Assembly: GCA_013398055.1 (NCBI GenBank)
Contig: VZRS01000483.1
Location: forward strand, 152,524-216,523
Reading direction: 5' to 3'
Source: Ifrita kowaldi
Taxonomy: Eukaryota; Chordata; Aves; Passeriformes; Cinclosomatidae
DNA length: 64,000 bases
Below are positions 51,401 through 59,473 of this stretch, piece after piece. The notes beneath the pieces are model-generated. The model searched no databases and was not told the origin of the DNA. It saw only the letters and a list, made by a program, of their open reading frames with translations. How positions within the stretch are numbered: the first letter of the stretch is position 1; each line of letters starts with the position of its first letter. Both the position numbers and the translations under genes were made by a program.

Positions 51401-54400
51401 TGTGAGCAGCAACAATTGCCACGTGCTCGAGGCTCATCGGAGCTCTCTCTTGCAGGCAGCTGCCCACAGCTCCCACTGGCAGCAGCGCTGCCAAGATCTG
51501 GGCTGTGCCACTGAAGTCATTGTCCAAATATTTAGGCCACGGAGATCTATCCCTGTCCCCTGCCACACCGACACAGCCTCAGAGCACAGGACTGCGGCAG
51601 GGATGGGGCATCCCACGGATCCATGAGCTGAACATGAACATCAAGTTGTTAAACCTTCCCATTCCTCTTTCCCAAGCTAAAAGATTTTAAGGAAACCACT
51701 CAGCTGTTCTAAAGGACAAGACCACGATTCGATCTTACATTTTTTGCGGCCAATCAGCTCAAACTTCCCCTGCTTTTGTTTTCCTTCCCTTTTCTTTTTC
51801 TAAATTAACTCGGCAGATTGACATCTCTCTGTGACACCCTTTCCAGGAATTACAGGTTAAATCTAAATCGTAGAATCACAGAACGATTTGGGCTGGAAGG
51901 GACCTTAAAGCTCTTTTTGTTGCCATGGGCAGGGACACCTTCCACTGTCCCAGGGTGCTCCAATTCCTGTCCAACCTGGCCTTGGACACCTCCAGGGATC
52001 CAGGGGCAGCCACAGCTTCTCTGGGCACCCTGTGCCAGGGCCTCCCCACCCTACAGGGAGGATTTTTTTCCTAATATCCCATCTGACCCTGCTCCCTCAT
52101 GGATCAAACCAAGCGCTGAGCCTGAACCACCTGAGCCAACGGAGGGGAACCCGAGTGGTGCAGGCTGGGGGGATGAGGAGAGAGGTCTGCCAGTGTCAGG
52201 GACACCCTCGAGTGACAGGGACATCCTCGAGTGTCAGGGACACCCTGGTGCCCACAGACGGCCCCGCTGCTGCGAGCCAGCTGCACAACATCCAACAATC
52301 AGCCTTTTATTACCCCCATTTCAAAGCCGCGTTTCTAGTCCGCAGCATGTACAGCACCGATAGCAGCACGACACATCAGATAACCCAAATTCGCCTTTTT
52401 TAAGCTCGTCTTGGAGAAGAAAGGAGAACAAGGGCACAAAAGACGCGCTGGTGACTCGCCGTGGCCCCGGGGCTCGGCGGGATGGAGCTGTTTGAAGGCG
52501 ATTTGAAGCGAATAAAGCGAATAAAGTGAATAACCCCCTTTCCCAGCGTGCGGGGGCTGCGGGCAGCCTGTCCCCACCCAGCCGCCTTATCGGGGAGCCG
52601 CTGTCCCCATCAGCGGGCGCTGGGGAGGGCAGATAGCGCTGCACAAGAGGCACGGGAGCAGCCAAACAATCCCCCCACGAGAAGGGCAGCCAGGCCCTGG
52701 CCGTCCTCCAGGAGCCGGAGGAGGCCCTGCCAACGTGGGAGCTTCTCCATGCCCGCAAGAGTCCTCGGGCATCCCTCGCTGCTGGCATTAATGCGAGGGT
52801 AAAGCGGTAAAGCCTCGGTTTTGCAGGGCTGGGAGGTGATGCTGTGGCTCCAAGCAGCCAGCACTGCTGGTTTCACCCTGGTTTCACCCATCTTCCCTGA
52901 GGGGCTGCCGCTCGTCCCTCCCAAACGATGCAGCTCTGAAGCGCCAGCACAGATCCTCTGAGTTTATGAATGGTGTGTTAGGTGTTTTTCCAGGAAAATA
53001 GCTCTGCTTTTCTTTCACGGCAGCTTGGGAAGGGTCTGAGTTAGGAACTTTTCCAGGCTGGCACCCACTGACCACAGCTCCCGACTGCTGGATTGGAGAT
53101 CACCCACTTAATGAGCTTTGGGTGAGGTGGTGACAAAGCTTGGTCACCTGTGGGCTGCCACCACGTCCTCACCGTACCTCCAGCCTTGCCAAAGCCACGG
53201 CGTTCATAGAACCAGAGCTGGAAAGAAACAGTTCCTCCCCACCCCCCTGCTGCTTTTCAGCTTCATTACCCTCTGTTCAGCTGGTTCCTCGTGCAGTCAG
53301 ATCCTCTTTTGCTGCGGCAAGACTTTCTATAAAAACAGGGAAATCCCAGTAGTTTCTGCTGGCCGCAGGTTGCTTTAGGTCTGCTGTGCACGATCCAGAC
53401 TCCACGATAAATTTCATTCTTTTTAATTAATATGTATTCAAATGAAGCCTGTCCTGCTTCTGGAAAGCCAGTTCAGCTTTGCTCAGCTGAGTGCACGGGA
53501 GCCCAGGACACAGCTCCAGACAGGATTCCACAGGGCAGGAATACCCCAAACACCCGAGGCCTCAGAAAAACAAATCCTACTAAACCCAGCCCATTTTTCC
53601 ATCTCTCCACATGAAATTTCTCCCAGAAATTTGTCCAGAGCGCAAAGCCCTGCTCAGGGCTGCCAGAGCTTTCCAAGGGAACACAACATATGGCACACGG
53701 GGCAGGATGCAGGCACAGGATCCCGTCACCTCCCCACGCTTCCGGGTGTGGAAAAGGGGCGGAAAACAGGCAGGAACTTCACTCAAACATCCTGAAAACC
53801 TCAGGGCCCTGCAAACATTCAGCCTTGTTCCCAGCAATGCCTTTAGTGAGAAGATCAAATGGACTTTAAGGTGATTACAAGAGAATGATTCAAATTGTTC
53901 ACTGAATTTTGGGCACCTCCGTTTTCCTGGAGCATGGTGGGTTATTCTGCAGGTTTTTAGTGGGTTATTCTGCAGTTTTTTCGGGGGTTATTCTGCAGCT
54001 TATGGTGAGTTATTCTGCAGCTTTTTGGCAGCTGAGCAGCACAAGAGGGCAAACCCCTCCTTTCACACCCCACCTTACACTCATCCCCTCCTAGGGTAGT
54101 GCTCCAGATATTAAAAAAAACAAACACAAAGGAAGGCAACAAAAACAAAGATGAAGGGGAATTGTGCCTCTGGTTATTACCTAAAAGAAGGATTTATAGC
54201 ACAGGGCACCCAAATAATTTGGGATTCTTCAATGAACAAATAAACTCTTGCATGAGAATTCAAAACCCACCCATGTCCATTTGCCAGCCAGAATGGAGAA
54301 CAGGTGGAAAAGAGATCAAAGCAATGGAGAAGTGAAATGTTGCTAAATACAATAAAATAACCCTTTGATTTCTGGCACAAGGTTAAACCTCACCCTGCTC

Positions 54401-56079
54401 GGCAGGGTTAAAACTCCACAGAAGCAGAAATTTGCCTGAATATTCAAGTTCCAGAAGGAGTGAACTTCTGGTTGTAGATACGTGGTCTCCACTGGGACAT
54501 TTTTATTCTCATTTGGGTCAAAATGGGGATGAAAGGCGCTGAAGACGAGATGTTACTGCCTGACAGGCTGACACCCTCAGCTTACAGTAAATTAAGCTTC
54601 TCTGACAATGTTTTTCTTGGTGTGAGGCTGAGGTTAATGACTGAGGCACTCAGATATGACAACAGACTAAAAACCAAACCAGCCATCTCTAAATTAGCTT
54701 TATTCTCGAGGTCACCTACTTTGGATACATTATACACGTTTAAAATAGGAAGCATTTAAATAATTATTTAAGTTTTCCTTTCTCTCAGAGGCCAATTAAG
54801 TTATTTTACAGTGTTTACCTGGGTCCTGTCACCGCCTGAGAAACCTGAGCAAATAAAAGCAAGGAATCATCCAGGAGTGTGTTGCTACACACAAATGGGT
54901 TTCCAATGCACCTCACAGAGCAGACTGGCAACAGGATTTCTGCTGGTGCTGCTTTCAGAAGGATAAATGGAAAAGGGATTTAAACATTACTTTTAGGAAT
55001 TATGTTTTATTAGAAGATAGGATCCTTCACTAAAAACTTTCACTCAATTGGTGTTTGGCCCTCAGTTTTTTAGAGAGTTTCTATCAAATAACGTGGCAGA
55101 GACAAGAAATAAACACCAAATCCCTCTGTCCTGACCTGCAGTCACCTGCCTCCCTTCCTGGCCTATTTATTTCTCAGTTTTTCAAAGGCAACACCTCCTC
55201 AAACGATCTAACGAGGCCATCAAACCCCAGCCGCCCAAGAGGCAATTCCCATCCCCATTCCAAACCTCGCCTGTCACACAGCTGTGCCCAGGAGCCTCCG
55301 GATCCCCAGCCCGCTCCTGCATCCCAAACCCCCCCGGCTCAACCCCTGCACAGGAGAGGGGACATTTCAGAGCCGAGGACAGCGGGAACGCCGCTGCTTT
55401 GGAGTGCAAAGTCCAGGGAAGCTTTGGTGTTTGAAACCCCCATCCCTAAACCCCGAGGTTAAACATTCATGGCCCTGGACACGGCTCCTCTTCGCCCTGC
55501 AAGGTTCCTGCCGGCGACGACCGCGGGGATACAAATCCCACGCCACCCCCGGAGGCTCAAAAAAGTTGGGAGACAGCCCTGGAAGCGCCGACTTCCAAGA
55601 AACCTCCCTCCATTCATTGCACCGGCGGGCTTGGCAGGGAGCGCCTGGGTCTCCTCACAAAAGCATCGCTCTGAAAACGGGCGATTCAGGGCGACCAAAA
55701 AAAAAAATTAAAAAGGCAAGAAAGAAAAAGAGAAGAAAGCTTTTCTCGCTCCTCTCCCCTTCCCGGAGCGCTGCGTTCCCAAGCCCAGCTCAGCGGCTGT
55801 GCCCGTCCGGCTCCTCCCGGCTAACGGGATGCGGGACCCGGCCCGGCGTGTCCGGGGAGCGGAGCCGCTCCGAGCCCGGGCCGCGGGAGCGCAGCTGCTC
55901 ACGGAGCCCCTCCGAGCACCCACCTTGTAGACTTTGCCGAAGGCTCCATCTCCCAGCTCGCCCACCACCTCCCACACCTCGCCGGGGTCCAGGTCGCGGC
56001 GGACGTGCTCGTATTCCTTGGAGCGGCGCTTCTCCAAGGCGGAGAAGCGCAGGATGCGGCGGAAATTGGCGAAAGCCAT
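17311..56079 (-). CDS. STK10: STK10 (LOK) serine/threonine-protein kinase 10, complete 19-exon gene (span start codon to stop codon)
   Basis: Ste20/GCK-family kinase of lymphocytes and epithelia. Known for the family: it phosphorylates the C-terminal threonine of ezrin, radixin and moesin at the plasma membrane, and can phosphorylate PLK1. Nineteen exons with consistent phases join to 981 aa (human is 968 aa from memory). Seen: kinase domain about residues 36-294 with glycine loop G40-E-L-G43-D-G45, VAIK-type lysine K65, alpha-C E81, HRD at 155-157, DFG at 175-177, T185 and T195 in the activation segment, and APE at 200-202. An acidic, low-complexity linker spans about 310-530, and a charged, Gln/Glu/Lys-rich coiled coil spans about 540-940 (the PKK-type region). 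The start has a good Kozak context (G at -3 and +4) and matches the conserved [10 protein letters not shown] terminus. The closest paralogue, SLK, is excluded by the STK10-type N-terminus and tail. All catalytic residues are intact. Confidence 0.97.
17570..17683 (-). CDS. STK10: STK10 exon 18 (residues 898-935)
   Basis: Encodes [20 protein letters not shown] and [18 protein letters not shown]. It is 114 nt, phase 0 to 0, acceptor tttttag, donor gtgggg. The [11 protein letters not shown] end is identical to human as remembered. Confidence 0.96.
17920..18045 (-). CDS. STK10: STK10 exon 17 (residues 856-897)
   Basis: Encodes [20 protein letters not shown] and [20 protein letters not shown], then LQ. 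It is 126 nt, phase 0 to 0, acceptor cccccag, donor gtactc. It continues the coiled coil. Confidence 0.95.
18334..18522 (-). CDS. STK10: STK10 exon 16 (residues 793-855)
   Basis: Encodes [20 protein letters not shown] and the strongly conserved basic stretch [20 protein letters not shown], ending REKIKQ. It is 189 nt, phase 0 to 0, acceptor tctgcag, donor gtcagg. Confidence 0.96.
18991..19115 (-). CDS. STK10: STK10 exon 15 (residues 751-792)
   Basis: Encodes [20 protein letters not shown] and the almost invariant [20 protein letters not shown]. It is 125 nt, acceptor cccacag, donor gtgaag. It leaves at phase 0. Confidence 0.96.
19527..19656 (-). CDS. STK10: STK10 exon 14 (residues 708-750 plus one base)
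   Basis: Encodes [20 protein letters not shown] and [20 protein letters not shown], then LMR. It is 130 nt, acceptor taacag, donor gtgggt. The last G starts an Asp codon completed by exon 15. It aligns with the human segment [19 protein letters not shown]. Confidence 0.95.
19820..19912 (-). CDS. STK10: STK10 exon 13 (residues 677-707)
   Basis: Encodes [20 protein letters not shown] and [11 protein letters not shown]. It is 93 nt, phase 0 to 0, acceptor cacag, donor gtgagg. It continues the coiled coil. Confidence 0.96.
19990..20069. repeat. 21-bp tandem repeat, 3.8 copies (STK10 intron 12)
   Basis: Unit caggaatcacccaaaacacc plus t, at 19990, 20011, 20032 and a partial unit at 20053. The first two are identical and the later ones diverge slightly. 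It fills a quarter of a 281-base intron. Confidence 0.95.
20194..20373 (-). CDS. STK10: STK10 exon 12 (residues 617-676)
   Basis: Encodes [20 protein letters not shown] and the following highly charged heptads up to QLKQMKKE. It is 180 nt, phase 0 to 0, acceptor tggccag, donor gtaaga. This is long alpha-helical coiled coil with no hydrophobic membrane segment. Confidence 0.96.
20575..20630 (+). mobile_element. CR1 LINE terminal fragment (STK10 intron 11)
   Basis: Contains ccatggaaggagaagatctt and aaggtcccttccaacccaaa, the last about 55 bases of CR1. It lies antisense to STK10. Confidence 0.75.
21095..21218 (-). CDS. STK10: STK10 exon 11 (residues 575-616)
   Basis: Encodes the coiled-coil stretch [20 protein letters not shown], then [20 protein letters not shown]. 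It is 124 nt, acceptor tctgcag, donor gtacga. It matches human closely, with small changes near its end. Confidence 0.96.
21219..22369 (-). other. STK10: STK10 intron 10, GC-AG class (1.15 kb)
   Basis: The donor on the minus strand reads CTCAG then GCAAGTGG, and the acceptor reads CTCTGCAG. Using the GC donor restores the Arg codon and the conserved FLR-RQEL junction. No GT donor nearby keeps both frame and conservation. Exonic AG followed by GCAAGT is the known consensus for functional GC donors spliced by the major spliceosome. Confidence 0.9.
22370..22500 (-). CDS. STK10: STK10 exon 10 (residues 532-574), followed by a GC donor
   Basis: Encodes [20 protein letters not shown] and [20 protein letters not shown], the well-conserved start of the C-terminal coiled-coil region. 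Acceptor is ccccag. The only donor that keeps frame with exon 11 and restores the conserved FLRRQEL junction is AG followed by GCAAGT, a non-canonical GC donor of classic sequence. It is 131 nt and ends with two bases of an Arg codon. Confidence 0.94.
23683..24270 (-). CDS. STK10: STK10 exon 9, large linker exon (residues 336-531)
   Basis: The largest exon, 588 nt, in phase 0 on both sides (acceptor tttgcag, donor gtgaga). It encodes a Ser/Lys/Asp-rich, probably disordered linker that is poorly conserved with human until the shared EKLANG segment (residues 476-481) and the SESMD...[10 protein letters not shown] stretch before the coiled coil. Residues 443-460 are three perfect copies of a six-residue unit, LGERKS, preceded by a fourth ERKS. 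They come from an 18-bp DNA repeat that did not exist in the human protein as remembered. The opposite strand carries a 291-aa open frame that I regard as a shadow. Confidence 0.95.
23897..23960 (-). repeat. STK10: 18-bp coding minisatellite in STK10 exon 9
   Basis: Three 18-bp units (23897-23914, 23915-23932, 23933-23950) and a fourth partial unit differ by one base. In frame they encode LGERKS three times (residues 443-460), preceded by ERKS (439-442). Confidence 0.95.
24993..25127 (-). CDS. STK10: STK10 exon 8 (residues 291-335)
   Basis: Encodes [20 protein letters not shown] and [10 protein letters not shown], the last kinase-domain helix and the start of the acidic linker, ending in [13 protein letters not shown]. 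It is 135 nt, phase 0 to 0, acceptor ttttcag, donor gtgagc. Confidence 0.96.
25836..25917 (-). CDS. STK10: STK10 exon 7 (residues 263-290)
   Basis: Encodes [20 protein letters not shown] and PSAAQLLE, the kinase C-lobe end with the conserved arginine (R282). It is 82 nt. Acceptor is ttttaag (TAAG, a weak pyrimidine tract that is still AG) and donor is gtaggg. It leaves at phase 0. Confidence 0.95.
26478..26523. repeat. (AAAC)n/(AAAT)n simple repeat (STK10 intron 6)
   Basis: Low-complexity run of aaac units passing into aaat units. Confidence 0.9.
26892..27086 (-). CDS. STK10: STK10 exon 6 (residues 198-262)
   Basis: Encodes [20 protein letters not shown] (P+1 loop and APE motif, residues 200-202), then the alpha-F helix DIWSLGIT and the GCK-typical [20 protein letters not shown]. 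It is 195 nt, acceptor ttccgcag, donor gtgagg. The stretch PPTLSCPSK differs from human PPTLLTPSK. Confidence 0.97.
27748..27820 (-). CDS. STK10: STK10 exon 5 (residues 174-197)
   Basis: Encodes the magnesium-binding DFG (175-177) and the activation segment [20 protein letters not shown], including T185, the autophosphorylation position known for this kinase. Acceptor is tttgcag and donor is gtgagt. It is 73 nt, and its final TG joins the G of exon 6 to make Trp198. Confidence 0.97.
27821..28957 (-). other. STK10: STK10 intron 4 (1.1 kb)
   Basis: GT-AG intron holding a two-copy 79-bp tandem repeat (28109-28262). Nothing else was recognised. Confidence 0.93.
28109..28262. repeat. 79-bp tandem repeat, two copies (STK10 intron 4)
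   Basis: Units start cagatttcagggcttatttc at 28109 and cagatttcaggacttatttc at 28188 and differ at only a few positions. Both end near gtgctgttccattcct. Confidence 0.95.
28958..29107 (-). CDS. STK10: STK10 exon 4 (residues 124-173)
   Basis: Encodes [20 protein letters not shown] and the catalytic loop [10 protein letters not shown], with the proton-acceptor aspartate D157, K159 and N162. Acceptor is cctgcag and donor is gtgagg. It is 150 nt, entering at phase 1 and leaving at phase 1. The catalytic loop is identical to the human protein as remembered. Confidence 0.97.
29108..31363 (-). other. STK10: STK10 intron 3 (2.3 kb)
   Basis: GT-AG intron between the hinge exon and the catalytic-loop exon. 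It contains one old CR1 tail (29735-29830). Nothing else was recognised. Confidence 0.93.
29735..29830 (+). mobile_element. Old CR1 LINE terminal fragment (STK10 intron 3)
   Basis: The sequence gggtgtcccttccagctcag, then gatgttctgtaattccgtga and gattctatt, is a diverged CR1 3' end of an older subfamily. Confidence 0.6.
31364..31412 (-). CDS. STK10: STK10 exon 3 (residues 108-123 plus one base)
   Basis: A 49-nt exon encoding the hinge [16 protein letters not shown], where the gatekeeper and hinge residues contact ATP. Acceptor is cccgcag and donor is gtgagtg on the minus strand. The last G completes a Glu codon with exon 4. It is too short for ordinary ORF detection and was placed by homology and splice sites. 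Confidence 0.96.
31413..44187 (-). other. STK10: STK10 intron 2 (12.8 kb)
   Basis: The largest intron, almost free of recognisable CR1. It contains a (CTG)9 tract at 33462-33490 and long open frames on both strands at 34.4-35.7 kb that look like chance products of stop-poor GC-rich sequence. Lower-GC stretches lie at about 37.4-39.1 kb and 40.9-41.3 kb. No conserved coding exon was recognised; enhancers cannot be judged without alignment. Confidence 0.93.
33462..33490 (+). repeat. (CTG)9 microsatellite (STK10 intron 2)
   Basis: Nine uninterrupted CTG units plus CT. It would be transcribed as CAG in STK10 pre-mRNA. Confidence 0.95.
44188..44352 (-). CDS. STK10: STK10 exon 2 (residues 53-107)
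   Basis: Starts [13 protein letters not shown], carrying the ATP-anchoring lysine K65. It then has the alpha-C helix with E81 and the beta4/beta5 strands, ending KLW just before the hinge. Acceptor is ttgcag and donor is gtaagg on the minus strand. It is 165 nt, phase 0 to 0. The residues AFYWDS near the end differ from human AYYHDG. Confidence 0.97.
44755..45043 (+). mobile_element. CR1 LINE 3'-end fragment, older subfamily (STK10 intron 1)
   Basis: Diagnostic blocks are caggttggacatcagcagga, ggaactgcccagggaggttt and atccctggaggtgtccaag, ending at the actcaatgatgttgaaagtc and caaactcaaggattctgg tail. Diverged and 5'-truncated. Confidence 0.8.
48105..48488 (+). mobile_element. CR1 LINE 3'-end fragment (STK10 intron 1)
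   Basis: About 380 bases from ttgttcagcctggagaaggg through gcccagagaagctgtggctg to cccttccaccccaaaccatt and ccatgact. It is the longest CR1 copy in the intron, with no open reverse-transcriptase frame. Confidence 0.88.
48924..51210. repeat. 1,143-bp tandem duplication with single-N seam
   Basis: Copy 1 is 48924-50066, N is at 50067, and copy 2 is 50068-51210. The offset is a constant 1,144. I found one difference, C at 49422 against G at 50566. It lies in STK10 intron 1. Near-identity plus an N exactly at the joint suggests an assembly duplicate of one locus rather than a fixed duplication. Confidence 0.95.
51866..52100 (-). mobile_element. CR1 LINE 3'-end fragment (STK10 intron 1)
   Basis: Starts tagaatcacagaacgatttg and ggctggaagggacctt, the reverse complement of the CR1 terminus, and runs to the aatatcccatctgaccctgc block. 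Confidence 0.88.
53937..54027. repeat. 22-23-bp tandem repeat, four copies (STK10 intron 1)
   Basis: Each unit contains the core gttattctgcag (starts at 53937, 53960, 53983 and 54005), with a diverged T-rich spacer. Confidence 0.93.
55924..56079 (-). CDS. STK10: STK10 exon 1, coding part (residues 1-52)
   Basis: Encodes the conserved start [10 protein letters not shown], the stretch leading into the kinase domain, and the whole glycine-rich ATP loop ([13 protein letters not shown]). It ends exactly on a codon, AAG, followed by gtgggt on the minus strand (phase 0). It sits in very GC-rich DNA. The 5' UTR continues to the right, toward the N gap. Confidence 0.97.
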
Positions 56080-56294
56080 CCCGGAGTCCGGTCCCAGGAG
56101 CTGCGGAGCCGCCGCCCGCTCCGGCCCCGGGAGGACGGAGCCGCTGCGTGCCCGGGGAGCGCCGAGGCGGGACCGAGGCCGGGGCCGCCTCCAGCCGCGC
56201 ACATGGAGCCGGAGCCGCTCCACCTGCTGGGCTGGGCTGCGCTGCCCGCCACTGAGCCATTGGCCGCCCGAACCCTCCGCCCGCCCGGCCGGCA

Positions 56295-56786
56295 NNNNNN
56301 NNNNNNNNNNNNNNNNNNNNNNNNNNNNNNNNNNNNNNNNNNNNNNNNNNNNNNNNNNNNNNNNNNNNNNNNNNNNNNNNNNNNNNNNNNNNNNNNNNNN
56401 NNNNNNNNNNNNNNNNNNNNNNNNNNNNNNNNNNNNNNNNNNNNNNNNNNNNNNNNNNNNNNNNNNNNNNNNNNNNNNNNNNNNNNNNNNNNNNNNNNNN
56501 NNNNNNNNNNNNNNNNNNNNNNNNNNNNNNNNNNNNNNNNNNNNNNNNNNNNNNNNNNNNNNNNNNNNNNNNNNNNNNNNNNNNNNNNNNNNNNNNNNNN
56601 NNNNNNNNNNNNNNNNNNNNNNNNNNNNNNNNNNNNNNNNNNNNNNNNNNNNNNNNNNNNNNNNNNNNNNNNNNNNNNNNNNNNNNNNNNNNNNNNNNNN
56701 NNNNNNNNNNNNNNNNNNNNNNNNNNNNNNNNNNNNNNNNNNNNNNNNNNNNNNNNNNNNNNNNNNNNNNNNNNNNNNNNNNNNNN
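56295..56786. other. Assembly gap (492 N)
   Basis: A run of N inside the STK10 CpG island, probably a GC-rich sequencing dropout. It may hide the transcription start or a non-coding first exon. Any open frame running through it is meaningless. Confidence 0.99.
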
Positions 56787-59096
56787 AACAAAGCAAATCC
56801 CGGGACAGGCGGGCGGGGAAGGAGCGACCCCCCCGCAGCATCCCCGGGGCTGTTTCCGACCCCCGCATGGAAACTCCGGCTCCCCAGCTGGTGTCCAGTG
56901 GGAAGTTCTCATCCTCCCCACGGTGGTGGCACTTCAAACCCTCTGCAAAACCGACTCTGCGATCCCGTATGGAATGGGGACATCTAGGGGACCCCCCCGG
57001 CGGTGCAGCCCCGCGTCCCGGCGGCTTCCCGGAGGGACCGGACTGTCCCTGCACACCCTGGTGACATCCGCACCGCCCGCGTTCTGCCCCAAATCCACGT
57101 CCCACCGCCCAGCCGAGGGCACAGGAACAGGGGGGGGGAACTGCACGCCCCATCCTGAAGGATAATTCCAGCAAAACTCAGCACAGCCTCTCTCTTTGAC
57201 AACATCTAGTCTTAGCGATGTCTTACAAGTTCCCTGACACATCATTCCCTAAAACATCGGGCTGATTGTCATCCTTCCTTGTCCTTGCTGTTAAAAAATA
57301 TACTGGTGGAGTATTTCCAGCTCCTGGAGGTTGATTGAAAGAACCACCTGAGCAGTGAATGCTCCTAAAAACGAGATTGGCATTAATGCTGTGATATTAC
57401 AGCCCCTGTGTGATGTTTTGGGAAGGGACGCACAGGACTCTGCATCACCTGGGATTTAAAACCAGGGATCGGTGACATTACAAATATTGCACTTTGGATG
57501 TTCCGACAACGGCAGCGCTCTGTAATATTAATTAACCAGCAGCTTGGTTAATTCAGGGGCTTGGCAATTCCCCAGAAAGCTTTCAGACACAGCTCTGTGT
57601 CCTCCCTGCTCCGTCGTGCCCTGGCTGCTCTGGGAGGTGACAACGGCCTGGCTGCTCCTGAAGGGTGTGAGGCTCAGGGGAGCTGGCAGAGCCACCACGA
57701 TCCATTGCAGCTCTGCTTGAGCATCCTCCTTCCCCCAGACAAAGCTCCAAGAGCCTCCAACCCCTGTTTGAATTTATGTCATTCCTGTCCCCTGTGTCCC
57801 AGCAGAGTGCGAACCCCCCAGGCCAGGCTGTCCAAACACCACAACCAGGTCCTGGCACAAGGAGCACAAAATCCACGTAGGAAAACCCCGGCCAGGGACG
57901 CAGGAGATCCTCCTGGCTGTGCAGGATGCCAGGGGCATGGGGCAAGAGGGGATTTCTGGCTCAGTGGAGCTCATTCCTGAGTACTGCACATGCAGTCCTT
58001 TCCAAAACCCAGCCATGCTCTGTGTTAAGAAGCATTTTTTGGGTTTCTTGTCGAGAGTCCTCAACATGAGGCCTTTTGCAACCCCTCACCCGCTGGTTCC
58101 GTGCCTCCCCACCTCACATGGGCAGTTCTGCAGTCCTTTAAGATGTTTTTGTGAGCCCCTCTTGGTACTCCAGCTCAAATCATCCCTCTTCCCACAGGTT
58201 TTCCCGGAAAAGATTTAAGGAGAGTGGAATCAGCCCAGGCTGCAGATTTTATTTATTTTTTCTTAGCAGGGGCAGTTTGTGCTCTGTGTTGGCACTTTGG
58301 GAAGTTTGACTGAAATTCTGGAGCTGGTTCGGCTCTTCCTCTGCACTGCACTGGAGGAGATTAAAGAGGACTGAAAATAATTGTTAAAAATGGCACCTTC
58401 AAAAGAAAAATGTGGGGTTTTTTCCCAGTGTTTCTGGTTTGCTGGAAAAGTCCTTTTTTTCTTTTTCTCCTCCAGCGATAGGGTGGGAAGGAAGAAGAGA
58501 AAACAGGAAAAGAAGATGGGAAGAGAAGACAGGCAGACAGCAGCGAGCACTGTCACATTTCCTCTGTGCAGAAATCACACGTGGTTCCCTCATAAATCAC
58601 CTTATTAATACTGTCCGTGAATCCTGAGCAGCAGCTCGTGTCTGTTCCTGGGTGTTAATTGCCTGTGCAGCCTGCCAGTGGGCATTTCAAATGAAATAAA
58701 TCCTGCTAATTATTGCTCTCAGCGTCATGCAGGCGATGCCTGAGAGCTCCCTGCTCTCCTGAGGGATGTTTTATTGCTTTCTCTGGGATGGGACCCACCT
58801 GAAAAAGGATCAGATCCTGCTGCTCTTCGAGCCACTGGGCTGAAAGGCTGTGGGGAGGGAGAGGGCTGGTAAGGCCAGGGTTACCCCTAAAGCTCAGCCT
58901 TGATGCTGGGCATGACCTGCAGCTCTGCTCTGGAGCAGGAGCCTGGCCCAGGGTCAGTATTGGGAGTGTCCCCTGTGGGATTTGGGGAGGAAGGGGAGAA
59001 ACCAACCATGGACATGGGAGGGGTGGGGAAAGAACTCTCAGAGGAGGATGTGGAGCTGCTGGAACCAGTCCAGAGCAGGCACCAGGGGATCAGCTC

Positions 59097-59473
59097 TACT
59101 GGGAGGAAAGGCTGGGAGAGCTGGGATTGTTCAGCCTGGAGAAGATTTGGGGTGACCTCATTGTGGCCTTGCAGGGCCTGAAGGAGCCACAGGAAAAGTG
59201 GAGAGAGACAAGGGATGGAGGGTCAGGACAAGGGGGAATGGATTCAAACTTGCAGGGAGCAGGTTTAGATGGGATATTGGGAAGGAATTCCTCCCTGTGA
59301 GGGTGGGGAGGCCCTGGCACAGGGTGCCCAGAGAAGCTGTGGCTGCCCCTGGATCCCTGGAAGTGTCCAAGGCCAGGCTGGATGTGGCTTGGAGCAGCCT
59401 GGGACAGTGGCAAAGGGATTGGAATGAGATGGGCTTTAAGGTCCCTTCCACCCAAACCACTCCGTGACCCTCT
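59097..59473 (+). mobile_element. CR1 LINE 3'-end fragment
   Basis: About 375 bases from ggctgggagagctgggattg and ttcagcctggagaagattt to ggtcccttccacccaaacca. It is very similar to the copy at 48105-48488 and inactive. Confidence 0.88.

Larger units (their letters stand above)
44353..55923 (-). other. STK10: STK10 intron 1 (11.6 kb)
   Basis: GT-AG intron between the glycine loop and the VAIK lysine. It contains three CR1 fragments (44755-45043, 48105-48488, 51866-52100), a 1,143-bp tandem duplication with an N seam (48924-51210), a CpG-richer patch at about 52.4-52.8 kb, a 23-bp tandem repeat (53937-54027), and an AT-rich block (about 54.1-55.1 kb). No conserved exon was recognised. Confidence 0.93.
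55300..57170 (-). promoter_or_regulatory. STK10: STK10 CpG-island promoter and 5' UTR (interrupted by gap)
   Basis: GC- and CpG-dense DNA surrounds exon 1 on both sides of the 492-N gap. On the minus strand there is a CCAAT box at 56259-56263 and several GGGCGG-type GC boxes at about 56265-56290, 180-210 bases upstream of the start codon. No TATA box is seen. The 5' UTR lies between about 56080 and somewhere near or inside the gap. CpG-island, TATA-less promoters suit a broadly expressed kinase. Confidence 0.75.

Noticed and set aside
55284..57174. Very long frames (up to 488 aa) across the STK10 CpG island
   Set aside because: They run through 492 N and CpG-island sequence; only the STK10 exon 1 frame is real.
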